DNA from: Thermoplasmatota archaeon
GTDB lineage: Archaea > Thermoplasmatota > Penumbrarchaeia > Penumbrarchaeales > Penumbrarchaeaceae
DNA: 33,537 nt
Assembly: GCA_016928095.1 (NCBI GenBank)
Contig: JAFGLL010000095.1
Span: 1-33,537, forward strand
Direction of reading: 5' to 3'
Part shown: one piece after another, positions 24,249 through 31,900 of the stretch
How the letters are laid out: each line of letters opens with the position of its first letter
How positions within the stretch are numbered: the stretch's first letter is position 1
Translations under genes and position numbers: made by a program
Notes under the pieces: generated by a model
Database searches by the model: none
What the model saw: the letters and a program-made list of their open reading frames with translations, nothing else
What the model was told of the DNA's origin: nothing

Positions 24249-24809
24249 ATGATGAACGAGGAAATGTACAAGGTTAAGATAAAAGGAGAAGATATGGTAA
24301 TAGAATTGGCTGGAGACAAGAAATTCGTCAAGAAAGCCTTCAATGAGCTGAGGAAAGTCCTGGATAAAGACCTGAAGAAGCCAAGGAAGCTGGCCGACAG
24401 GAAGACAGCCAAGAGAAGGAAGAAGCCTGGCCGAAAGAAGAAGCCCGGTCCGAAACCCAAGAAGAAGGTGAAACCGAAGAAGATACCAAGGAAGGACAGG
24501 GTCGACATGAAGGATTTGACCCTGGAGGAGATCTTCAAGCTGAAGGCTCCCAAGAGGGAGAACCAGAGGGTCCTTCTGATGGGGTACTATCTGAACAAGG
24601 TGGATAGGAACAGAGAGTTCAGGGCGATGGACCTCCCGCCGCTTTATGGCAAATTGAAGATCAAGACCCCCAAGAACCTGAGCTACTTCCTGAGGAAGAT
24701 GTCCGAGGACGGGAAGGGATTGTTGGTCCACGGCAGGAAGCAGGGAAGGTACAAGATAACTCAGAAAGGCATCGATTTCATATACAACAACATACCGGAT
24801 GCCAAGTGA
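24249..24809 (+). CDS. Lys-rich, AT-hook-like protein with C-terminal winged helix
   Basis: The 186-residue protein has three parts. The N-terminal domain (about 5-42; VIELAGDKKFVKKAFNELRK) resembles small archaeal alpha/beta domains of unknown role. A very basic linker (43-84) contains KPGRKKKPGPKPKK, similar to AT-hook or linker-histone tails. The C-terminal part (about 88-180) reads like a winged helix, with NLSYFLRKMSEDGKGLLVHG and RYKITQKGIDFI. It probably binds DNA or RNA in a sequence-poor manner, perhaps as a chromatin protein or regulator. Either of two adjacent ATGs (24249, 24252) could start it; GGTGGTG lies just upstream. It stands alone. Confidence 0.8.
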   Translation: MMNEEMYKVKIKGEDMVIELAGDKKFVKKAFNELRKVLDKDLKKPRKLADRKTAKRRKKPGRKKKPGPKPKKKVKPKKIPRKDRVDMKDLTLEEIFKLKAPKRENQRVLLMGYYLNKVDRNREFRAMDLPPLYGKLKIKTPKNLSYFLRKMSEDGKGLLVHGRKQGRYKITQKGIDFIYNNIPDAK

Positions 24810-24962
24810 ACGCTACAATTATCGGACGAGGTCCAGGTCCGGCCAACGTGACCACATGTGTGTAAGTTGTAGGTTGTTCCTTGGACCTCGACCCGATGGA
24901 TGCTTGATCGATCTGCGGGATCGGGAGAACTTCCCGTATGCCGTAATTAGGCTGAAAAGGGG

Positions 24963-24980
24963 AAGTGCTCCCGACGGAAT
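24963..24980 (-). repeat. 18-bp copy of the tRNA-Glu 3' end (attachment-site-like)
   Basis: AAGTGCTCCCGACGGAAT is identical to 25169-25186, the 3' acceptor/T-arm end of tRNA-Glu. A displaced tRNA 3' end in the same orientation is the usual footprint of tyrosine-recombinase integration. Only about 190 bp lie between the copies and no integrase is seen. Confidence 0.5.
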
Positions 24981-25027
24981 GTCGATGTTTGGGACGTGAG
25001 CAACGGATCATTCTAGCATCGACATCA

Positions 25028-25068
25028 GATAAAAACTGCATTGATCAATTTATTCTTCAGTTTTTATC
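25028..25068. repeat. Perfect 11-bp inverted repeat
   Basis: GATAAAAACTG and CAGTTTTTATC flank a 19-base AT-rich loop. It could be a stem-loop, a transcription end or a small mobile-element remnant. Confidence 0.4.
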
Positions 25069-25149
25069 GTATCTCAGAGGTCTCGAGTATGGATTTCTGC
25101 ATGCGAATTGGAATTGACGAGAAGAGATCCATACGGGAAGGGAGCACGC

Positions 25150-25171
25150 CAATAAGATAAAAATAATAAAG
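25150..25171 (-). terminator. T-rich terminator after tRNA-Glu
   Basis: Directly after the tRNA 3' end the minus strand reads CTTTATTATTTTTATCTTATT, the oligo-T pattern at which archaeal RNA polymerase commonly terminates. Confidence 0.5.
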
Positions 25172-25244
25172 TGCTCCCGACGGAATTTGAATCCGTGTCG
25201 CTGGCTCGAGAGGCCAGCATGATTGGCCGCTACACTACGGGAGC
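25172..25244 (-). tRNA. tRNA-Glu (anticodon CTC)
   Basis: The minus strand folds into a cloverleaf of 73 bases: acceptor GCTCCCG/CGGGAGC, D-arm GTGTAGCGGCCAATCAT, anticodon stem CTGGC/GCCAG with loop CTCTCGA, T-arm ACGGA-TTCAAAT-TCCGT, and discriminator A. The CTC anticodon decodes GAG. No CCA is encoded. A TATA-like CTTATATCC lies about 40 bp upstream. An 18-bp stretch that includes its 3' end is repeated at 24963-24980. Confidence 0.95.
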
Positions 25245-25420
25245 ATAACTTGGCTTTGGTGAGACCGGTCAATGAAGATATTGGATATAAGATTTTTGTT
25301 GTCTCCACCGGAGACCCCTCCTCTTTCCATTTCCTCAACGGGTCACGATGGACAACCTTCTAATATCAATGAGGTCATCCATATATAGATTGAAAGGATC
25401 TGAATTCATAGGAGGAGTGA

Positions 25421-26689
25421 ATGGAACCTCTCAGATTGGGGGCCCCCAAGGGAATTCTCTGGAGGATGGACCGAAAGCTGCTTTTTGCTTCGAAGAAGAT
25501 GAAGACCCTGGTAATTGTACTCACGATCCTCTTCATCCTTATTGTAAGGGTCTGGTTCATTCCAGGGGAGGTCATCGATCTCGGCAGAATGAACAGGCAG
25601 GAAAACCTTGGAGGGGATTTCTTTGCAGACAACTACACCGGGAAAGTGGTCCTGAACGATCCATTGGACATGTATACCAAGGAAAAGGTCGACCTGAACG
25701 GGAGGGAAGCCAGTTACTGGGAAAAGGAGGAATGCTCGCCTTATCCGCCTCTTGCGATGTTCATTCTGGGTGGCCTTCACTTCATCGGGGACCTGACCGG
25801 GATCGAACTGATAGGCGTGGTGTACCTGCTAGAGCTCTCTTTCGTCGTAATGGTCCTGATATACTGTTTAAAGACGAGATGGTATCTATTCCCTCTCATC
25901 ATGCTGAACGTATTCGCTCCGCACCGTGTATACACGATGAACGGAACGACTAACCTGCTGGTGCTGATGTTCATGATGGCAGCGCTACTTGCAGCCAAGC
26001 ATCGGAGATCTATCTCGCATCACCTGGTGGCTATGGCAACCTGTTCCAAGTTCATGACGGTGTTCTATGCCGACAACGTATTCAGGATGCCGAGGAAGCA
26101 AGCAATGGTATATGTCGGGATACTTGTGGCCGGACTCGTCCTGCCCATCTTCATCTTTGACAATTACCTATATATCTATTCCTTCCATGCCACAAGGGGT
26201 TATTCCTTCGTCAGCAGCCTTTTCGACCATTTCGGCATCTCGATGTCCGATACTATCGCCATAGTCCTGACATGGACCGTCCCTTCGATCCTGACCATAT
26301 TCTTCACCATCCTGCTGTTCTACATAGAGAACAGGCTGGGGTATGATTGGGAGGAGAGGGTCGGATGGTCAGGTGTCCCTTTCGCGCTGTTCATAGGCCT
26401 GAGGCTTTTAACCGTGAGGTTCCTGTTCCTGATGCTCCTTCTTCCCGACAAGAGAGGAACGAGAACGTTCCTGGTGTTCCTTCTATCGATTGTCCACATG
26501 ACGCTCTTCTTCCTGGATGTAAGACGGTTTGCCGTTGACGGGATATGGGGCCTCTCCACGATCTCGTTGTTCACGCTGTTCATCTTCCTCCTGCTTGGAA
26601 AGGTCGGATGGGGCACTTTAAAAAAGGACCTGGGATCGCCCGTTTTCACAGTCAAGGAACTGTTCCTTTACAGACCTTCGGACACGTGA
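25421..26689 (+). CDS. Multi-pass GT-C-type glycosyltransferase-like membrane protein (GT87/DUF2029-like)
   Basis: The 422-residue product starts at ATG 25421, with GGAGG at 25411-25415. The first membrane helix (about 28-44) is followed by an extracellular loop with acidic residues (DLGRMNRQENLGGDFFADN) and CSPYPPLAMFILGGLHF; the 'YPPL' signature is common in GT87/mannosyltransferase-like GT-C proteins. About nine more helices follow, with NGTTNLLVLMFMMAALLAA resembling the family's central helix. It probably transfers a sugar from a polyprenyl carrier on the outer face; acceptor unknown. Its stop lies 15 bp from the convergent GlnRS stop. Similarity is topological and motif-based, so the family call is moderate. 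Confidence 0.7.
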   Translation: MEPLRLGAPKGILWRMDRKLLFASKKMKTLVIVLTILFILIVRVWFIPGEVIDLGRMNRQENLGGDFFADNYTGKVVLNDPLDMYTKEKVDLNGREASYWEKEECSPYPPLAMFILGGLHFIGDLTGIELIGVVYLLELSFVVMVLIYCLKTRWYLFPLIMLNVFAPHRVYTMNGTTNLLVLMFMMAALLAAKHRRSISHHLVAMATCSKFMTVFYADNVFRMPRKQAMVYVGILVAGLVLPIFIFDNYLYIYSFHATRGYSFVSSLFDHFGISMSDTIAIVLTWTVPSILTIFFTILLFYIENRLGYDWEERVGWSGVPFALFIGLRLLTVRFLFLMLLLPDKRGTRTFLVFLLSIVHMTLFFLDVRRFAVDGIWGLSTISLFTLFIFLLLGKVGWGTLKKDLGSPVFTVKELFLYRPSDT

Positions 26690-26704
26690 ACTGCGATCTG
26701 GAGA

Positions 26705-28381
26705 TCATACATTCTGCTGTTGCACCTTCGCCCATGTGTCTTTGAGGGTTATGGTCCTGTTCACGATAAGATCGCCTTCTTTCGTATCGGGGTCGATCGT
26801 AAAATACCCCAGCCTCTCGAACTGGAAACGGTCCCCCGTGTTCAATCCGCCGACCGCGGGCTCCACCCTGCAACCTTTCTTGACCACCAGCGACCCGGGG
26901 TTCAGGTATTCGGTGAACTCTCCTTCCTCTCCCATGGGGTCCTCCACCGTGAAGAGCTTGTCGTAGAGCCTGATCTCTGCATCCAGAGCATGCTTGGCAG
27001 ATACCCAGTGGATGGTGCTCCTAACCTTTCTCCCGTCAGGGGCGTCCCCTCCTCTCGAATCCGGGTCCACCCTGCATATTAGCTCCTTCACCTCCCCTCC
27101 CTCTTTCATCACATCGGTACAGGTCACCAGGTAAGCGTTCCTGAACCTGACCTCCCTGCCAGGGGCCAGCCTGAAGAACTTCTTGGGTGGGTCCTCCATG
27201 AAGTCCTCCCTCTCGATGTACAATTCCTTTGCGAAGGGTACCTTCCTCGTCCCGGCAGAGGGATCCTCCGGATTGTTGATGACATCCATCCAATCCTCGT
27301 GGTCATCGGGCAGGTTCTCGATCACCACCTTCAACGGATCGAGAACACCCATGTACCTGGGGCAGCTCCTGTTCATCTCCTCGCGGACGGAGTGCTCCAG
27401 AAGCTCCAGGGCTATGGTTGAGTTGATCTTGGCCACCCCTATCCTCCCGCAGAAGTTCCTGATCGCTGACGGCGGGTACCCCCTCCTCCTCATTCCGGAG
27501 ATGGTGGGCATCCTCGGATCGTCCCATCCATTGACATACCCGCCCTTTACCAGCTCGAGAAGCTTCCTCTTGGACATCACCGTGAAGGTCAGGTTCAATC
27601 TTGCGAACTCGATCTGCTGTGGGTGGTACACACCAAGCTCATCCAGGAACCAGTCATACAGGGGTCTGTGGTTCTCGAACTCCAGCGTACAGATGGAATG
27701 GGTGATGCCCTCTATGGAATCCTCCAATCCGTGGGCCCAGTCGTACATGGGATAGATACACCATTCATCTCCTGTGTTGTGGTGCCTTGCGTGGAGTATC
27801 CTGTACATAACGGGATCCCTCATGTTCATATTCGGGTGCCCCATGTCGATCTTTGCCCTGAGGACCTTATCACCATCATTGAACTCCCCCGCCCTCATCC
27901 TTGCGAAGAGGTCCAGGTTCTCCTCCACTGTCCTGTTGCGATAGGGGCTCTCCCTTCCGGGGGTCGTCAGTGTCCCCCGATATTCGGAGATGGTAGCCGC
28001 ATCCAGGTCGTCCACGTAAGCTTCCCCCTTCTTTATAAGGTCCACCGCCCGGTCGTGCATCATCCCGAAATAATCGCTGCTGAAGAAGAGCCTGTCCTCC
28101 CAGTCGAAACCCAGCCACCTGACGTCCTCGATGATGGAATTGACGTATTCTTCCTCTTCCTTGGTGGGATTCGTGTCGTCGAAACGGAGGTTGCATTTCC
28201 CCCTGTACTCCGATGCTATCCCGAAGTTCAGGCATATGGATTTTGCGTGGCCGATGTGGAGGTATCCGTTGGGTTCCGGGGGAAACCTTGTATGGACCCT
28301 TCCCTGGAACCTGCCGGTCCGGTCATGCTCATCTATGATCTCCCTGATGAAATCCCTGCCGGTCTTTTCTTCGTCCCCCAT
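26705..28381 (-). CDS. glnS: Glutaminyl-tRNA synthetase, bacterial/eukaryotic GlnRS type
   Basis: The 558-residue product is close in length to E. coli GlnRS (554). It has class I motifs HIGH (42-45, in [16 protein letters not shown]) and MSKR (269-272, in [14 protein letters not shown]). GlnRS-characteristic stretches include [69 protein letters not shown] and [16 protein letters not shown], with the two-part beta-barrel anticodon domain complete to the C-terminus. It charges tRNA-Gln with glutamine using ATP. Archaea normally lack GlnRS and use GluRS with the GatDE amidotransferase, so acquisition from bacteria is likely. ATG 28381 is chosen for AAGGTG just upstream; a TATA-like GTATATTT is near 28425. 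Confidence 0.95.
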   Translation of the reverse strand: MGDEEKTGRDFIREIIDEHDRTGRFQGRVHTRFPPEPNGYLHIGHAKSICLNFGIASEYRGKCNLRFDDTNPTKEEEEYVNSIIEDVRWLGFDWEDRLFFSSDYFGMMHDRAVDLIKKGEAYVDDLDAATISEYRGTLTTPGRESPYRNRTVEENLDLFARMRAGEFNDGDKVLRAKIDMGHPNMNMRDPVMYRILHARHHNTGDEWCIYPMYDWAHGLEDSIEGITHSICTLEFENHRPLYDWFLDELGVYHPQQIEFARLNLTFTVMSKRKLLELVKGGYVNGWDDPRMPTISGMRRRGYPPSAIRNFCGRIGVAKINSTIALELLEHSVREEMNRSCPRYMGVLDPLKVVIENLPDDHEDWMDVINNPEDPSAGTRKVPFAKELYIEREDFMEDPPKKFFRLAPGREVRFRNAYLVTCTDVMKEGGEVKELICRVDPDSRGGDAPDGRKVRSTIHWVSAKHALDAEIRLYDKLFTVEDPMGEEGEFTEYLNPGSLVVKKGCRVEPAVGGLNTGDRFQFERLGYFTIDPDTKEGDLIVNRTITLKDTWAKVQQQNV

Positions 28382-28420
28382 ATCGGGCACCTTCCGATCA
28401 TGCATGAACAAAATAGTACT

Positions 28421-28428
28421 AAATATAC
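28421..28428 (-). promoter_or_regulatory. TATA-like box of glnS
   Basis: The minus strand reads GTATATTT, centred near 28425, about 44 bp before ATG 28381. Transcription would start near 28400, leaving a short leader with the ribosome site. Confidence 0.45.
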
Positions 28429-28507
28429 CTGTCAATGGAGTGCGGTTCCTCCTCCGCTTTCACGTTAGCAGCCGGACACCCGGAGTGGCGGTGGATGGAA
28501 TTCTTGA

Positions 28508-28675
28508 TCAGGTGTCCTCGTTCATATTCTCCGTGCTGTTCAATGTGAACCATACAGTGATTATGAGCGATCCCGTCCCGATGGCACCGATCACCTCGTT
28601 CCCCGTGAGGAATACTCCGCCCACGGTAATTACCAGCAGGATTATCGTCAGTATCAACCAACCAGCAGGTCGCAT
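28508..28675 (-). CDS. 55-residue membrane protein, two helices
   Basis: A short minus-strand gene starts at ATG 28675, with GGAGG seven bases upstream, and ends at TGA 28508-28510. The product begins MRPAGWLILTIILLVITVGG and has a second hydrophobic stretch (VIGAIGTGSLIITVWF) followed by a polar tail NSTENMNEDT. The strong ribosome site and the clean two-helix pattern support a real gene. It lies upstream of glnS on the same strand, 127 bp from that start, but with its own probable promoter (TTAATGAATAT near 28760). Function unknown; I recognise no family. Confidence 0.65.
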   Translation of the reverse strand: MRPAGWLILTIILLVITVGGVFLTGNEVIGAIGTGSLIITVWFTLNSTENMNEDT

Positions 28676-28883
28676 GCCATTTCCTCCATAGGACCCATGG
28701 ATGCCCCGGATATGGTCCTATCTCTTTCTCTGACACGAAGATGACGTGGTCCATATTCATTAAGAGTTGGGGATGTCCTGGGGACCTCCAATTCCTCCCC
28801 GGAACTCTGTCAATCATGTCATGACCGAACTCACGACCACAAACGAAAGAATGACAAAAGAGTCCAACAGGTATATCCAGCGG

Positions 28884-28901
28884 TTACAAATTGATTTGTA
28901 A
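28884..28901. promoter_or_regulatory. Palindromic operator candidate upstream of the DOMON-b561 gene
   Basis: TTACAAAT-TG-ATTTGTAA is a perfect 8-bp inverted repeat around two bases, about 17 bp upstream of the TATA-like element. A near match, TGATTTACAAATCA, lies at 21068-21081 before the glycosyltransferase operon. Position suits an activator or repressor site. Confidence 0.45.
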
Positions 28902-28917
28902 AATCATTGGTAATCAT

Positions 28918-28926
28918 TAATATATG
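28918..28926 (+). promoter_or_regulatory. TATA-like box of the DOMON-b561 gene
   Basis: TTAATATATG-like sequence centred near 28922; transcription would start near 28948, leaving a leader of about 48 bases with a GAGGTG site. Confidence 0.45.
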
Positions 28927-28995
28927 CTACAATAATGTCCATGAAGGACCGGAACGGGGTACCGATCCAGGTTTTTTCCCGATAGAGGTGTCGTT

Positions 28996-31900
28996 ATGCA
29001 GACCCATTCTCCGAAAAAGAGAGAGCCTGTAGGAGAAAATGAGACTGGTCATTTCGATCGGTTTGCCACATATCTATTGACAGGTCTTTTTTTACTTTCA
29101 GGATTAGTGTTGAACAATGCAACTGAAGAGGTTTCCGGTGCGGACCCCACTATCGATGGTACGATCGGTCCCACGGAGTACGAGGACTCGATAAACATAG
29201 ACGAAGGGAAGTTCGAACTGTTCTGGACGACGACGGGGTCCACGATCTTCATCGGAATGAGAGCAGAAGCGACAGGATGGTTATGCCTGGGTCTGGACCC
29301 TGTCAACATCATGACCAACTCGGATATGATCTTCGGAGGAGTTGACGCCGGGACACCGTACATCTATGACGCATGGTGTACGAATGACGTCGGTAACCAT
29401 CCGGAGGATACAACGTTCTCCGGTGGGACCTTCGATATCGATGAATACGACGCTACAGAGGTCTCGGGTACGACGACGGTTGAGTTCAAGCGGGCCATGT
29501 CCACGGGCGATCCCTACGACAAGAAGTTCGTCAACGGCACCAAGATGAAGGTAATGTGGGCGACACACAAGGATAGCGATGACTGGACCGACGAACACGA
29601 CGATGCCGAATATACGACGATCACTCTGGACGGGACACCCCCGCCACCTCCACCGGTCTCGGATGAGTTCGACGGTGTCATCACCGATGGAGAATACTCG
29701 AACAGCACCACGTTCGATGGAGGGAATTTCCAGCTTTTCTGGAAGGTCAATGAGACCAACATCACCATCGGTATGAAGGTACTCGCGACGGGATGGGTTT
29801 CCCTCGGGATCTCGCCAACGTCCATGATGCTGGGCGCTGACTTCCTGATGGGAGGATATGAAGGGTCCAGGGCCTACGCCGAAGACCATTACGCTACGAC
29901 GACCACGTCGCATGTCCTGGACACTGACCTCGCCAGCGGGACCAATGACATCGATGCGTTCAATGCCACCGAATCCGGGGGTTGGACCCATTTCGAGATG
30001 AGGCGCGCGCTCGTCACGGGGGATCCAAACGACAAGGACATCATGATCGGAACGATGAACATCATATGGGGATACAGCACATCCGATGATCTGGCAGCGA
30101 AGCATACGAAGGTGGGCTATGATACCTGGAGAGTGGATGCCGCTCCTCCTCCACCGCCCCCCCCCCCACCATCCAATGAACTGGATGGGGTGATAAATGA
30201 AACCGAGTACGGGAACATGACCAAATTCGACATCGACAGGTTCGAACTACATTGGAGGATCAACGGGTCCGTCGTTTACGTCGGGATGAGGGCTGAGACG
30301 ACAGGCTACATCTCCATCGGGATCGATCCGACGGAGATGATGAAGGATGCCGATATGATATTCGGCGGCTTCTCGACCGGATCATCATACGCCGAGGACC
30401 ATTATGCCACAGGCACCACCGGCCCCCATCTGAGGGACGAGGACCTGGGTGGAACCTTCGATCTTTTAGCATACAACGCGACGGAAGATTCAGGGTGGAC
30501 GACCTTCGAGTTCAAGAGGAACCTGACCACTCCCGACACCTATGACAGGACCATCCCTTCGGATGGAGAGGTCACTTTGATCTGGGCGGTGGGACCCACG
30601 GATGACGTGACCGCGACCCATTCGAGGAGAGGCACCGCAATATGGAACCTATCGATGTCCGAGCCTCCTCCACCCCCGCCACCTCCGCCTCCGCACGAAT
30701 CCGATCTCGATGGGATCATCACTGCAGGGGAATACACCAATTCCACCAAATTCGATTCCGACCGTTTCGAGCTTCACTGGAACGTTTCGGGCGATATGAT
30801 ATTCGTCGCCATGAAGGCGGAAGCCACTGGATATATTTCGATCGGGATCGACCCGACAAGTCAGATGGCCCAGGCGGATATGATACTTGGCTGGGTCGAT
30901 GGGGACAGAATAGCGCATGTTCAGGACATGTTCTCAACGGGAGCGCTGGGCCCTCACCCTCTCGACACTGCCCAGGGGGGCACCGATGATATACTGGATT
31001 ACAATGGGACCGAATACGGAGGCTGGACCACAATCGAGTTCAAGAGGAACCTCTCCACAGAGGATACCAAGGACAGGAATATCTCGACAACCGGGCTCAT
31101 GACGTTGATCTGGGCATTGTCGGATTCGGACGATCCATCGGCAGCTCACACAAGGAGAGGTACGACCACCTGGATGATACGTTCCAGTGGTGGCGAGGAG
31201 CCGGAACCCGAGCCGACCGGAGAGATGGACGGTATGATCGCCGCTAATGAGTATGATGATTCCCAGACCTTCGGCGGAGGTATGTTCGAGGTATACTGGA
31301 AGATATTCAACAACTCCATCGACCTCGGTCTCAGGGCCCAGACCACCGGATGGTTGTCGATCGGGTTCGAACCAAGCCGTTACATGAAGGATGCGGACAT
31401 GCTCTTCGGGTGGGTGGACGGGAGCGGTATCCCGCATGTTCTCGACACCTTCTCGACAGGCGATTACGGCCCCCACCCGCCGGATACCCAGCTTGGCGGA
31501 ACATCCGATGTCTCATCCTACAATGGGACAGAGTCGGGTGGTTGGACCACCATAGAACTGAAGAGGGCTCTCTCCACCGGAGACACCTACGACAAGGATA
31601 TCCCAACTGAAGGGTCGATCAATATCATCTGGGGGACCGGGTCTACCGACAACTACGAGGACACTCACACCGATAGGGGTTCCGGGACCCTTCTCCTCTA
31701 CATGGATGAACCGGTTCCGAACCAGGATCTCGATGGTATCGTCACGGCCGGGGAATACGAGGATTCTGCCACCTTCGATTTCGAGAACTTCCGCGTTCAC
31801 TGGACGATCATAGGGGACAGCATAGACATGGCGATAGTGGCTGCAACCACGGGATGGATCTCCATCGGGTTCGATCCGGAGGACCAGATGAACAACTCCG

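Larger units (their letters stand above)
24810..25168. other. Non-coding stretch with several inverted repeats and a tRNA 3'-end copy
   Basis: No gene is supported. It holds four inverted repeats: CGAGGTCCA/TGGACCTCG (24827-24835, 24882-24890), GATAAAAACTG/CAGTTTTTATC (25028-25038, 25058-25068), GTATGGAT/ATCCATAC (25087-25094, 25127-25134), and GGGAGCAC (25140-25147), which pairs with the tRNA 3' end. It also contains an exact 18-bp copy of the tRNA-Glu 3' end. Confidence 0.5.
28676..28995. other. Divergent promoter region before the DOMON-b561 gene
   Basis: No gene is supported. It holds a probable promoter for the 55-residue protein (minus, near 28760), an 18-bp palindrome at 28884-28901, two AATCATT copies (28902-28908, 28912-28918), a TATA-like element at 28918-28926 and a GAGGTG ribosome site at 28985-28990. 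Confidence 0.5.

Noticed and set aside
24778-25041. 87-codon minus-strand frame in the non-coding stretch before tRNA-Glu
   Set aside because: No ribosome site, overlaps inverted repeats, and composition gives no fold signal.
27623-28468. 281-codon plus-strand frame opposite GlnRS
   Set aside because: Antisense to a conserved synthetase, with no start signals.
28419-28817. 132-codon minus-strand frame before GlnRS
   Set aside because: It overlaps the better supported 55-residue membrane protein in another frame and lacks hydrophobic or domain pattern.
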